DNA of 64,000 nt from Lonicera japonica (GCA_021464415.1 CM038470.1:30189774-30253773); one strand, 5' to 3'. Shown: positions 1 to 10,443, numbered from the stretch's first letter. Program-made: numbers and translations. Notes: generated by a model not told the origin, from the letters alone.

Positions 1-165
1 ATAAAAAAATACTTCAAATAAGATGCACATAAAACCTTCAATAAACAGACTTAATTCAGACTTTTGGATTAACTGATTAAGGAGGCTAATTGGTTATCAA
101 ACACGCAAACAAATATAACCCACTAAAAAAGACGTACATATACAGGCGGTGGTGGCTTCATAATA

Positions 166-339
166 ACCAAATATTTTGTTTCTATTGAATTTGAAAATCC
201 ATTACGACTTCCAAATCAGGTATTCTAAAGCATCCGTTAGCACCCATGACCTACCAAATATTTTGTTTCTATTGAATTTGAAAATCCATTACGACTTCCA
301 AATCAGGTATTCTAAAACATCCGTTAGCACCCATGACCT
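166..339. repeat. 87-bp direct tandem duplication (2 copies)
   Basis: Two adjacent copies, 166-252 and 253-339, begin with ACCAAATATTTTG and differ at about one base. The period of 87 is a multiple of three, so an open frame crosses both copies. That frame resembles no known protein and is probably a by-product of the duplication. Confidence 0.85.
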
Positions 340-644
340 GCTCACTTCCTATATAAATTGAAGCAACAGCTTTCTTAATTTTTTCATATTAAGGAACATA
401 TATAATGTTTCACCGCATGCATACTGATTTAGCATATTTCAGATTATGTATAAAAGCTGAAATCTTCCACAAGTCAAAGAGCCGAAACCATAGGGAACTA
501 TTTCAAAATTGACATCTTCAAGAAAATATTGAGGTAGGCAAGGTGAAGTAAAGTGGTTCAACAGACCTTGCACTTTCCTTGGAAATCTTTTAGACATCCC
601 AAAATCCACCTAAAATTGCTTCGCCAAGGGAAATTTTGGTCCCC
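340..644. other. Intergenic, nothing recognised
   Basis: AT-rich sequence with no open frame of note, no terminal repeats and no RNA gene that I can see. Confidence 0.5.
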
Positions 645-1030
645 TTTTTTGGGTTAAGTCTTTGATCAAACTCTAACATTAAAAAAATAACAATAATAAA
701 AAAATACCCATAAAAATTAGCATAAATCCTCAAAAGCCCTAATTTCAAATTAGATATTCAAGCGTATAAATCTACCAAAAGGTGCTATTCCGAACTCAGG
801 AACTATAAAAGAGGAGAGATCAAAAAATGAATTACCAGAGGTGCAATATTTGAACATATTTTTTGCCTGTTTATCACTTTTTACTCCATCAAGCTTTTGG
901 ATGTGCTAAGCTCCAACCTCAACCTTTTAGGGTCGGTATCTTCCTTGCTCAACTCATCGCCAGTTTCCACTAGTACAAGCACTGCGTGCTCTCTTAGGGC
1001 GCATATTGTCCACTTATGCTCCATCGCTGT
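645..1030 (-). other. Original 3' end and 3' flank of TNL1
   Basis: About 690-960 resembles 28590-29070 and 31840-32060, which lie downstream of TNL2. Shared blocks include CCAAAAGGTGCT, GATTACCAGAGGT and the stretch around CCAAGCTCCAAAC. On the minus strand the interval joins the interrupted last TNL1 exon: across the hAT target site the ancestral reading is GTT GAC AGC GAT GGA GCA TAA, so the old stop codon is at about 1016-1018. It is now separated from its gene by the transposon. Confidence 0.65.
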
Positions 1031-3456
1031 CATGGTTCAAAGTCGCGATTTCAGATGCCAACTTGGACACTCAATTTTCAACTCGGATATCGGTATCGGT
1101 TTCGATTTCGGTGATATGGACCGATTTACTATTTAAAAGGCCCAAAAAATTACAAAAAAAATATGAAAAAATTCTAAAGTATGAGATTAATAAGATGGAT
1201 CAATTAGATAAGTATAATAACATTATCTAATACAAATTACATATCCTACATCAAAATACCATCATCTGTTGCACTTAATAATATAATATTACATCATAAT
1301 TCAATAAATATATAACAATACAATCTTATAAAGTATAAATATCTTAAATATAGGTTCAATTACGCCTAAAATAATAATATAGATTATAATTATCATCATT
1401 ACTCAAGGACTCCAGTGATGAGGAATGATAATATAAAGGAGGTTGGGAATTGGCACTTGTGCGATAAAGATGAGAGGAATGGCTAGATTATAATTATCAT
1501 TATTACTGGGAAGAGAACTTTTCACTGCTTTTTTTGTAAGAACTTATCCAAACTCTCCATTATAATTAACAAATTGTCTGATCTCATTCATTGCTTGCAC
1601 TTGTTTTTCCAAGTTAGGTTTCAATCTTTTGATAGCATCTTTTATTCCAATTCTTACTTCCTCATCACTTGAAATATTGCCTTCATATTAAAACATTGGA
1701 TTCAAAAAATATGCTGCGATAAAATAAAATAAGTATATGTTAGTAATTATAAATTTTATTGAACATATAAAAGTATTTAAACTTAAAAATGGAAGTACCT
1801 GCTGCATGTAAGTGTGCATGTAATTGACGATCCCATCTATCTTCAATCACATTCCAGTACTTTTTCCAATTGCTAACGTTATCTTTTATGCTAAGTTTAA
1901 CCATAGCCATTCCTTGGTATATAATAGAAAGTGTAAGTTTTTATCTTGATCAACCACCTTCAAAATCGCTCATTACCTTGAGTTAATTTCCCAAAACTTC
2001 CCATACCAACAAATAACTCTACGACCCACCAAACTACCATAAACCTATAACATTTAAGTTTCACAAAATTATAAGTAACCAAAGGATTTAGGTAAATTGA
2101 TATTGAAGAACTACAATTGAAAATAAATCACGCATGCCATAAATAAAATAAAGAACTGTGCATGCTTCTTTTTTTTTTTAAATCTAAATAATTCCAACAT
2201 TTTACTGAATTTAGAGGACATAGTTTGATATATAAATAATTATACTAAGAGTAGTACTCACCAGATTAGGCGAATGTTTCGCTCTTTGGAGAAGATGGTA
2301 TTTTGGCACGGCAATGGTTTGATTGATGAGGCTGGGGGTTGGGGGATGTTGTTTGGTTTTGGAAGGAAAAATTGTTTGTTTTGATGAAGATACTGACCTG
2401 TACGCGAGAGAGAAAATGGTAAAGGTGAACTTTTACTTTGGTGAAGTTTAGAAGTGACTTGGGGTTTTACGGTGGGGGTCTTGTGAGTCTTTTTATAAGA
2501 CAAGAAATGTTGGGTATTCTAAAAGGCAAGTTCTATTTTTGGATACTTTATTATCATTTAATTTCATCTGCATGTATTATATAAATAAGTTGTACCATAT
2601 AAATGTCTAACTTATTATATGATGCCTTGTCGAAATGGTCGTATTAATCAACAGAGGGAATACATTAGTAAAGTAAAAGTTAGTAATGAATAAGAATCAC
2701 ACCATCTATGCACAAGTGGATTTATAATAAAGTTGACTATTTATTGTCATTTTACTATTTATCCTAATAAGTATTTTATAACTCTAATTCTATACATATT
2801 AACAGAAGTATGAGAGTTCATAAAGAGGGACTTGGTCAAGAATTTGAGACAATAAGTAATAAAGGGAAAAATAGTTGGTAACTTATATCTTTACTTATTT
2901 GCCATTACCACGTTAATATAAAAACTACACGCATATAAAAAAATTATATACTATTAGAAGAATATGAAAATTCTTGAAGAAACTTACTTATAAACAAAAA
3001 TATGTTGTTCCTTGTTTTATATTATTCATCTCATATCAATTTTGCTAAGAATTTTTTTATTGTGAGTGAGTCCAAATTTTTGTCACCCACAATACTTATA
3101 TGACTAATTTTTATATCCTACGTAGTATAACCTCATAAAATAAATTTACAAATTAGTATATTAACTATACCAACTAGGATGTTCTAAGAGAGAGAGAAAT
3201 ATGATGTGTCAATTTTTGATTCAATTTTTGGTGTACACAACGAATAATTATGTCACTTTAGTCACCTTTTTTTTTTGCAATTCTAAGTAAAATATCGGTG
3301 AAATATCAGTGACTCGGTGTGATTTTGATAAAATATCGGTGATATTTCGAAATACCGCGAATTTAATCATATCGGGTTATAATAGCGGTTCGCACCCCCA
3401 ATTCTAACTCGGTGCCGGCCATATCGGATCGGTATCGGCCGATACTTTGAACCATG
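1031..3456. mobile_element. hAT-type DNA transposon (2.4 kb) inserted in TNL1
   Basis: The ends form a perfect 13-bp terminal inverted repeat, CATGGTTCAAAGT and ACTTTGAACCATG. Looser inverted similarity rich in TATCGGTATCGG extends about 100 bp further in. The flanks are an 8-bp direct repeat, ATCGCTGT (1023-1030 and 3457-3464), which is the hAT target-site size. The inside holds a decayed hAT-like transposase piece at 1540-1920, so this is an internally deleted copy of an autonomous element. The insertion point lies in the last codons of TNL1. Confidence 0.85.
1540..1920 (-). pseudogene. hAT-like transposase fragment (two exons)
   Basis: On the minus strand 1799-1920 reads in a style typical of plant hAT transposases: a KLSIKDNVSNWKKYWNVI block, then a W-D-x-Q-L-H-x-H-L-H-A-A block. 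A GT-AG intron follows (donor 1798, acceptor about 1714). After it comes a YFLNPMF-like block, then a stop, then about 50 more residues in frame to about 1540. The N-terminal zinc finger, catalytic core and C-terminal dimerisation domain are missing or unrecognisable. Family assignment rests on residue pattern only. The piece cannot encode a working transposase, but it supports the hAT classification of the host element. Confidence 0.55.
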
Positions 3457-3929
3457 ATCGCTGTCAACGTTCCCATCGACTCCAGAAGATTGGCCTTGAT
3501 CATCCTCTTCGATGTTTGGTTTGTATACCAAATGAATCCCGCATTGCTTCACCTCCAGAGGGTGATTTATTTTGAACGAAACCACCATTTCTTCTCCACC
3601 TCTAATTGGGTAGCCAAGATAAGTGACTGGTATATAGCACACCCAAGAATGGCGGCCGGGATTGTGTGGGCCATAACTTAATGGAAATGTATGCCTCTGC
3701 TCACCACCATTTGTTCTATTCATGATAATGGCCTCGGGAGAAAGAGTCATTACAGGTCCATCTCTACTTCCCTCGTAAACAATCCAAAGAGTCATCCCAA
3801 GGAAATTTCCCCCCGCATGGAATGGTGGTATATCAAATGATATTGAAGACCCCATACTTTGGTGACTGAACCAATCTGGAATATCCCTCCTTGTGAGGTA
3901 CATATCAGATGTTTCAGCAACTTGTATCC
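3367..3929 (-). pseudogene. TNL1 exon 5: C-JID region, out of frame and ending in a transposon
   Basis: From 3903 this frame matches the post-LRR C-JID of TNL2 (IPDWF, GSSISF, GMTLWIVYE, DGPVMT, EAIIMNRTNG, HSWVCYIP, YLGYPI, VKQCGIHLVY). In ROQ1 and RPP1 this domain contacts the effector. The likely acceptor CAATAG|GG at 3930 leaves 26 nt before ATG TAC, against 30 nt in TNL2, so it is out of frame with exon 4. I found no alternative AG that restores it. After VDSD the frame enters the hAT inverted repeat and ends with 29 transposon-encoded residues at 3367. The frame could still be used through a splice I cannot see. Confidence 0.7.
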
Positions 3930-6900
3930 CTATTGAGAGAGAGGGGTGGCAAATCCAAAAATTTATGACATGAGGGGCACATAATGTAGATACAAAAAAG
4001 TATATTTTTCAATCATAAAATAGAAGCATACTACCAATAGACCCTTTTTTGTTCTATGCATCTACTGTATATTAGGCGAGGGGACTTCATATTATGATAA
4101 TCTAAATGATAACTGTTGAGAATGGTTGGCTCAAACCATTAATCCCACATCGGAAAATTGTAGAACTCAACAAGGGTTGATAAGTAGGGTAGTGTCACCA
4201 TATAGTAACGAGGCATTTTAATATAAAACACCACACCTATGGCCCAAGGGTTGACAATATTGTTACTATGTGCGCGTTGGTGTTTTGAGAGAGAGAGAGT
4301 GAACCTGAAAGAAACTATCTCCAAACGTAGTTGCCAGATCACTGCAGCCTTCGATCGCAATCAGTCGTATAGAACTGAGGTTCTCCAAGCCCTGGATAGC
4401 GGTCAATCTATGGCAATTCATAAGATACAAATGTAGATATTTGTTGGCATCTGATAGATTTGGTAGCTTTTCCATTGATGTACAACCGTTTGCATGTAGC
4501 CGCACTAGCTTAGTTGGAAGTTGTGGGAGCGATTGAAGACTCCTACATCTGTCCACAGACAGTATTTCTAGCTTGGGCAATTGACCAACGGTTGACGGTA
4601 GGCTATGAATATTATTTCCAGCTAAACACAGCCTTTGCAGAGTGGACAAACTCCAAAGACCAACCGGAATGTCTCCATCTGACAGGTTGCAATCACTGAG
4701 ATCCAACCTTCTTAAGTAGGAAAAACTCGAAATAGAAGCCGGCAAAAATCTTGAAACAGGAGCTCTTACGAGTGATCCCGAAGAAGAGGGTGCAGGCAAA
4801 GATTCATCCAGAAAGCTTTTATTACATCCCACTAAAGATAAGATCGTAAGTTTCTTGAGATGTACGAAGGAATCAGGTAGTTGTTTAAAACTCAATCCAT
4901 TGGCATAGAATTCACTTAAGCATTCCATATGATGCATATTCTCAGGTAACTTCTCTATGTTTGAGCAACCATTAAGATTTAGACGCTCAAGTGCTTTTAG
5001 TTCACAAATGCAACCAGGAAGCTCCTTGAGTTCCTTGCAGCCTTCCAAATTCAAGTAAGTAAGATTATTCAGAAGCGCAATTGATGGGTTAAACTCGAAC
5101 AAACTTGTACAACCATTCATATATAATGTCTCGAGCTTCGGTACTTCAGTGAAGTCTGGGGTCCTCTTCAGGAAGCTACAATGGCCAACATTTAGGATCT
5201 TTAAGTTTTTAAGAGGCTGTTTAACAAAAGAAAAACAAGAAATCAGGTTCTCTTCACCTTCTTTATTTTTCTTTTTTTCCCCTTTTTTTTCTTTGGGATT
5301 CTCAAGGTCGTTTTAATCATAAGCAATGACATACCTTTACGCCCTGCCACACAAAAGTTAAGTTGCTGTACTGCAAGTCTAGGACAAGAAGATTTTCTAG
5401 AAGAAAATCGGATGGTAATTCATTTAAAGGGCAGTGCTGCCAAGAAAGCCACTTTAACTCTTTGGGCAGATGTCCTAAGCTTCCAGTGAGATGAACATAA
5501 TTGATTTGAAGCAATTGTAAATTATGCATCCTTTCAAATGTTTCACTATTAATAGGTTTTTCACTCAACAAGGGCAGTGCTGGTACGACACCTCCAATTG
5601 CTTCTGTTCCCTAATAATCCAAGGAAATACTTAACATAAGTTCAAAGAGATATAAAACATGACAAAAAAGAGAGAATATTTTTATAATAAAATAATAAAT
5701 GAAACTAATACTTTAAAGATAAAAACCTTTTGGTCAAGTTTAGAAAGGAAAAAAAGATGAGTATTTGCCACTGACCTTATGTTTTTGTAGTACATTTAGT
5801 ATATCCTCCTTAAACCACAGGCGGCTGCGCTTTCCAGGGTCATTACTGGATTCTTGTTTAATGATTTCTCTTCCCATATCCCGAATCAAATTGTGCATCA
5901 TCAACTTATTATTTCTATCAATTGTTAGTAAACATCGATTAATCAAGTCACTAATTCCTATTAAAGAGAAGAAACCACGACCATTCAGTATATATATTGC
6001 ATAGTCTTTGTCCAGTCCGATGAAAAAGCATGAGATGTCAAGAAAGATATTCTTTTCATCATCATCACTTAATCCATCAAAGCTAATTTTAAGTATTGCT
6101 TGAATCCGATTGTGGGGAATTCTTTGTAATTTATTAAAGGCACTATCCCATTCGAACAAGGGTCTCCCACGCAAATAACTTCCAAGAACCTCAAGAGCTA
6201 AAGGAAGGCCACCGGCATAAGCAACTATTTCCTCTGAAAGCCCCAAATAAGCATCAGGCAGAGTGTCCGTTCCGAAGGCATGAAAACTAAAGAGCTTCAA
6301 AGGCTCTCCGTAATTCAATTCCTTAGCTTCGCATCTACGATCTATTTGAGATTGTATCAACAACTGCTGGTCTCTTGTTGTCATGATGATTCTACTTCCT
6401 GGTCCAAACCAGTCACATTGACCTGCTAATGAGTCCACTTGACTTAAATCGTTCAAATCATCAAGAATGATGAGAACCTTTTTAGAACGAAGTCTTTCTT
6501 TCAGACAATTGATTCCGTTAGCAATACTCTGCACCTTGAAATGCTTTGTCTTTAGAATTTCAGAAAGGATCTGCTCTTGTAGGCGAACTATACCATTGGG
6601 TTGTTCTGAATTTTGTCTAACATTTTCAATGAAGCAGCTACCATCAAAGTCAACAAAACTTTCATTGTAGACTGCTTTGGCAATTGTTGTTTTTCCAACT
6701 CCACCCATCCCATAGATTCCTACCATGCAGACATCATCAGATCCAATGCTCAGCAACGATTTTATTTGGTAAACACGAGAATCTAATCCAACTGGGTGCT
6801 TGGCAACATGCAAGTATTTGATGTTAACTTTGCTCAGGACTTCCTTGACAATTTTGTTGACGAATTTGATTTCACGACCAGCATAACTAATCCAACCAGA

Positions 6901-8915
6901 AATAAAATAAAATAAATTGTTAAACAGAAAATTATTACAACAAAACACAACAGGTTTGACGATGGATGTATGCTGTAATGTGGAAGAGTCTTCTCCCCCA
7001 TTAAGATGAAATCACAACTTTGTAATGATTGTAGAAAGCATACGGGCAACTTGAAGTACACACTGAACGCCTAAAGAAACTACATGCAAAGACACTGCTG
7101 TCTTATTCTCGCTGTGTATACTTGTTCCTTGAATGATTTATGTATCATGGTAGTTTGAGAATGGTGCCATTAAAATCAGTAAATATTCATTGCCATTGCG
7201 TAGTTTATTGAAGTGAAGTTGTTTTCTGCAAGTTTTGCAGGAGAACATTACATATTGCTTCATAAACAGAATTTGAATCACTTGTTTGTTAGTAACAAGA
7301 ACATTTCCTTTAAGAGACCTTAAAGTAAATAATACTCCCTCGAATCTCAAATTAAGAGTGTCATTCACTTTGTATGATGTTCAAAATTAAGCGCCTAACT
7401 TTGTATTTAAGACATACTCAATATAGTCACAATGGAACTTATTTTATAGATATTGAGAAGTACAAGGGAGGATTTGGGAGGGACTACATCCCACTTTAAG
7501 GGTTTTTTCCAGTGTTAATTAGAATACTAATATAGGAGTAGCTCGGCCCAATATAAACTATAAGGTTCATTAGTGGCGTATATATTGACTCATTTGTGAC
7601 TCAAGTGGTAAAGTGTTTATATTTTAGGCTCGAGATTGTGGGTTCGAGTCCACTATACCTATTTTAGCTCGCTTTTTACTAACCCATCTATCCCTTCTCT
7701 CCCTCCCTCCTCCCATCTCATTTTCCTTTTTCACCTGTTCTCTTTTTTTCTCTTTCTTTTTTCATTTTCTTTTTCTAACCCTTTTTTGGTGAAATTTGAA
7801 ATATATAAATTCAATAAAATATGGTACAGGTAACAAAGAATCAATAAAACAACTATAGGTCTAACTATCCAACTTTATGCCACACAACTTTGTTAGTCTG
7901 CCTTCTAATAGCTTCCCTAGCAGAAACTGCAGTAAATTGCCCATACCACCTGATCAGTAGCATTATGGTTAATAGTAGGAAAGCTATTAGCAATTCTAAT
8001 CAGATTCCGAGAAGAAATAGCAGGAAAGGTCCAAATCCCTTCAGTAATATAATCAGATAGCTTACTATCAGTTGTAAGGTGTTAAGGCCAATCCAAAAAC
8101 TGACTGAATGGACCGAACCGATCCGTAAAACCCCGAACCGGAAAAAAAACCAAAAATGGTAAAACCGAACCGAAAAGTTTGGTTCGAGTTTGGGTTTAGA
8201 ACATTTAGAAACCGAAACTGAACCAAATTTTTACATTTGGTTTGAGTTTGGGGTACCTTAGTTTTTTACTTCAACATAAACCGAAAATACCCCAAGGAAC
8301 AAGTATAGGGTTATTATTTTTTTGACCAAAATAAATGTTGTCTTACAATTTATTTATTTTAAAAAAAAAGATAATGAAAACCGAATAAAACTGAAATCGA
8401 ACTGAAAAAATCGGTTCAGGTAGGGGTTTGAAAGATTTAAAAACTGAAACCAAACTTTCAAATTCAGCTTGAATTTGGGTCTTCTAATTTTTGTCCTAAA
8501 CGAAACCGAAAACACCCCTAATCAGGAAAACTCACAGCATCATAAACAATTCTCAACCCGTACTTCTTCACCAGGACCATCACTATGCCAATAGTCAAAC
8601 CAAGTAAAAATAGAATCTCTTTTTCTAATCTTATGCGCCCCTTTTTTCCAAAAACACCAACAAAAAAAAAATAAAAAAATTCATGTGCCCATTCATTTTA
8701 GGTATTTATGGTTAGTTTTAGATGCTAATTTAACTTAAATTTGTGATTAACTTAAAATTTAATATTAAATTATTGCTAAGTTTATATGTTGAATTTTATC
8801 TTAGAGAAATATTTGTAATTACTAAAGGTGATCTTTAGCGGCACTTTTGATGAATCTTTTGGGACATTTGTGATTATATAAGGTTTATTTTTTGTGGAAT
8901 GCTAATATTATTACT

Positions 8916-8952
<37 letters not shown>

Positions 8953-9628
8953 TTTATTTTTAATTTATTTTGAGTGATGAATCCGAAAGTAGGATCCGTC
9001 TTGCAGTTTTTTTGTGCTCGTTCCCGAATTCCTGCTTACGCCCATGGTAAAAGTTCGAAACAGGTTGTTGTAATTGGAAAAAAAAAAAAAAAACCGAAAA
9101 GGAAAAGGAAAAAGTTTACCTACTCCGTAAATGCATGCCTGCTAAACCTGCAACTTCATTTAGGGCAAGTTTCCTCCTGCGCGTCTTGTTCTTACTACGC
9201 AGGTACACCGTGTCCATCGTACCTGTAATACTTGCTGCTTGCATACGTACCTGAGAGGGATCGACTTTATAAAACACAGGAAGTACAAAGTGGCCTTTTG
9301 TCCTCCTGCATTGGAGGATCTTCACTAGCTCATCAAGGCACCGTGTGGAAGTAGCAAAGTTTTCCGATAAAATAACAATTGAAAGCCTAGATTCTTCTAT
9401 TGCTTTCATCAGTTCAGGATTAATCTCTTGGCCTCTCTCTAGTCTCTCATCATCCCTGAATGTGAAAATCCCCGCCCGATCCAAAGCGCTGTAGAGATGA
9501 TCGGTGAAATTGTAGCGTGTATCTTCACCTCTAAAGCTCAAGAACACATCGTAGGTCCATCCTCCACCAAAAGAATTAGAGGTAGAAGGAGAAGGAGAAG
9601 AAAAAGAAGAAGAAGAAGAAGCAGCCAT
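3367..9628 (-). CDS. TNL1: TIR-NBS-LRR immune receptor, probably damaged
   Basis: Intracellular plant immune receptor of the TNL class. The model has five exons on the minus strand: 9120-9628 (TIR), 5776-6886 (NB-ARC), 5335-5610 and 4305-5216 (LRR), and 3929 downward (C-JID). All junctions are GT-AG, and exons 1-4 join in frame (phases 2,0,0,0), giving 936 residues. Exon 5 joins out of frame, because its 5' end is 4 nt shorter than in TNL2. Translation then stops after about 45 unrelated residues at a TGA near 3794, losing the C-JID. Beyond that, the C-JID frame ends inside an hAT element. The start ATG sits in a CCATGGCT context shared with TNL2. TNL2, 24 kb away, is the closest relative. 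A shorter TIR-NB-LRR product remains possible. Confidence 0.85.
4114..4270. mobile_element. Possible TRIM or LTR fragment in TNL1 intron 4
   Basis: The stretch starts TGTTGAGAATGG and contains TCCCACATCGGAAAA, a phrase common near the start of small plant LTRs. It ends near GGGTTGACA. The corresponding TNL2 intron lacks it. No second LTR or target duplication was identified, so the call is tentative. Confidence 0.3.
4305..5216 (-). CDS. TNL1 exon 4: main LRR exon
   Basis: 304 codons (633-936), starting PLKNLKILNVGHC. It carries roughly nine to ten LxxLxxLxLxxC-type repeats, including SCTSLFEFN-like, LTYLNLEGCKELKELP and LRRLDLSDCNLSDGDIP units. It ends at FGDSFFQ before a GTTCAC donor. The LRRs would form the effector-sensing solenoid. 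It is 108 bp shorter than the TNL2 exon, which has a 120-bp internal duplication. The acceptor AACAG|CCT is shared with TNL2. Confidence 0.9.
5335..5610 (-). CDS. TNL1 exon 3: first LRR exon
   Basis: 92 codons (residues 541-632), starting GTEAIGG right after the exon 2 KHK, the usual NB-to-LRR junction of TNLs. It contains MHNLQLLQINYVHLTGSL, then LPKELKWLSWQHCPLNELP and LLVLDLQYSNLTFVW, which are typical opening LRRs. The acceptor is TTAG|GGAAC and the donor AAG|GTATG, both phase 0. Confidence 0.9.
5776..6886 (-). CDS. TNL1 exon 2: NB-ARC switch domain
   Basis: Encodes residues 170-540 and is open throughout. It shows, in order: P-loop GMGGVGKTT (229-237), kinase-2 LIILDD (308-313), RNBS-B GSRIIMTTR (333-341), GGLPLAL (395-401), RNBS-D FLDISCFF (451-458), and an MHD-position motif that reads MHN (500-502). 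These residues bind the nucleotide that switches the receptor between ADP (off) and ATP (on). The acceptor at 6888-6887 joins exon 1 as AG|T, a serine codon, and the donor follows AAACATAAG. The domain looks able to bind nucleotide; only the MHN is unusual. Confidence 0.93.
6887..7591 (-). other. TNL1 intron 1, conserved 3' part
   Basis: About 6887-7350 aligns with the TNL2 intron at 38033-38485. It includes a TTGAGGATG / GATGGATG region and the run GAAGTTGTTTTC. The similarity ends at CCCTCG in both, exactly where the gypsy element starts in TNL2. No coding potential is apparent in 7351-7591. Confidence 0.7.
7592..7690 (+). mobile_element. tRNA-derived SINE head
   Basis: Pol III promoter boxes are visible. 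An A box (TGACTCAAGTGG, 7597-7608) is followed 32 nt later by a B box (GGTTCGAGTCC, 7641-7651). No acceptor stem pairs, so this is not a tRNA gene. A pyrimidine-rich tract follows to about 7760. The 3' end and target duplication were not resolved. Confidence 0.5.
7870..8640 (-). pseudogene. LINE ORF2 fragment interrupted by a MITE
   Basis: On the minus strand, 8521-8630 reads as a TWFDYWH / KYGLRIVYDA pattern in two frames. About 7890-8076 continues with KLSDYITEGIWTFP, then DQVVWAIY. This order matches the region between reverse transcriptase and zf-RVT of plant LINEs. Frameshifts and stops are present. The two parts are separated by about 445 bp (8077-8521), described separately. Confidence 0.45.
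8077..8521. mobile_element. MITE-like insertion inside the LINE fragment
   Basis: An insertion rich in ACCGAACCG and GGTTCGAGTT on both strands. The ends, TAAGGTGTTAAGG and CCGAAAACACCCCTA, look like decayed forms of a TAGGGGTGTT-type hAT terminal repeat. LINE reading resumes on each side. The target duplication is not clear. Confidence 0.4.
8641..9119. repeat. TNL1 intron 1 near exon 1, with (TA)n microsatellite
   Basis: AT-rich intron sequence. A TA dinucleotide run occupies about 8920-8949 and an A15 run lies near 9080. No genes are seen. Confidence 0.8.
9120..9628 (-). CDS. TNL1 exon 1: TIR domain
   Basis: Encodes residues 1-169 plus two bases. A serine-rich leader (1-22) precedes the TIR signature YDVFLSFRGEDTR (26-38). 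The conserved TIR NADase glutamate of the CLxEL motif is present (E100 in TRCLDEL), but the usual preceding tryptophan is arginine. The BB-loop region is normal. After VDPSQVRMQ (the end of strand D) the protein departs from TNL2: about 11 residues of the FAEAF-type helix are missing and a basic LRSKNKTRR stretch is inserted before the final ALNEVAGLAG helix. The donor site is at 9119-9118, after AG, matching the phase-2 junction of TNL2. Confidence 0.9.
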
Positions 9629-9830
9629 GGGAGAAGCAACCAGATGAAGATGATGAGATCAAATCGAAGCAATTTATGTAAATCTGCCGGTCAACAGCAA
9701 CGCAAGACTCTCCCTTCAAGGCGTCAACTCCCTACAACTCTACAAGTCATTTTCGTCAATTTCGGTCGAGTTAATTGCATAAAAAATTCGCATGTTCTTC
9801 GATATTTATCTGAGGGTGATTCATCCCAAA
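9629..9830 (-). promoter_or_regulatory. TNL1 upstream region, conserved in three copies
   Basis: Immediately upstream of the TNL1 ATG. It aligns with 46252-46500 (TNL2) and 48478-48700 (orphan copy). The best-kept block is GTCAATTTCGGTCGAGTTAA followed by TTGCATAAAAA (near 9755-9785). On the gene's strand the block contains a TTGAC core, the core of WRKY W-boxes, here TTGACG. A plain TATA box was not identified. Confidence 0.6.
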
Positions 9831-10395
9831 ATTTTACCCTCATTTTTCATTCAATCTTTAAACACCGGTTTATTATTCATTCTTTTTGAGTAAAATAATC
9901 TCCTTAAAAATGATTTTACAAGAGTCATTTTAAAGAACATTTTTAATGAGTTTCAAGAGTCTCTTTAAATATATTATTATTTTAAATTTTAAATTTTTAA
10001 TTAATGTACATACAAGTCATTTTATATTAAATATTTTACTTTATAACAATGCCATTTTAAATTGGGGCAATTGGGCATAAGAGCCAATTTTAATGATAAT
10101 ATAATTATAAATGACACTTATAAATTAGTAAGGTAAATTAAGGATACTACACAAAAAAGATACTAATGCCCCTTCTTTAATATCATAAGCATGTTGTTTA
10201 AGTACATCCACCTCTTCGTCCTTAACTCAAACCACGGATCAATTACTGATACTATTGTGTGTGACTTATTGAAAGATTTAATTAAAATCAAGCCATATAT
10301 ATATATATATATAAATCAAGGCAAATGTTTGAATTAAAAATGAGTGAGAATTATATTATACGAGACTACGTACGTGCATATAATCCAGTAAGATA

Positions 10396-10443
<48 letters not shown>

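Noticed and set aside
2258..2503. 81-codon minus-strand frame in the hAT element
   Set aside because: Proline/lysine-rich, no recognised domain, inside a non-autonomous transposon. No support for a gene.
7592..7660. tRNA gene
   Set aside because: A and B boxes are present but no acceptor or anticodon stem can be paired, so a SINE is the better reading.
9497..9889. 130-codon plus-strand frame over the TNL1 start
   Set aside because: It is the antisense of the serine-rich TIR leader, and its arginine-rich composition follows from that. The minus-strand TIR exon explains the sequence.
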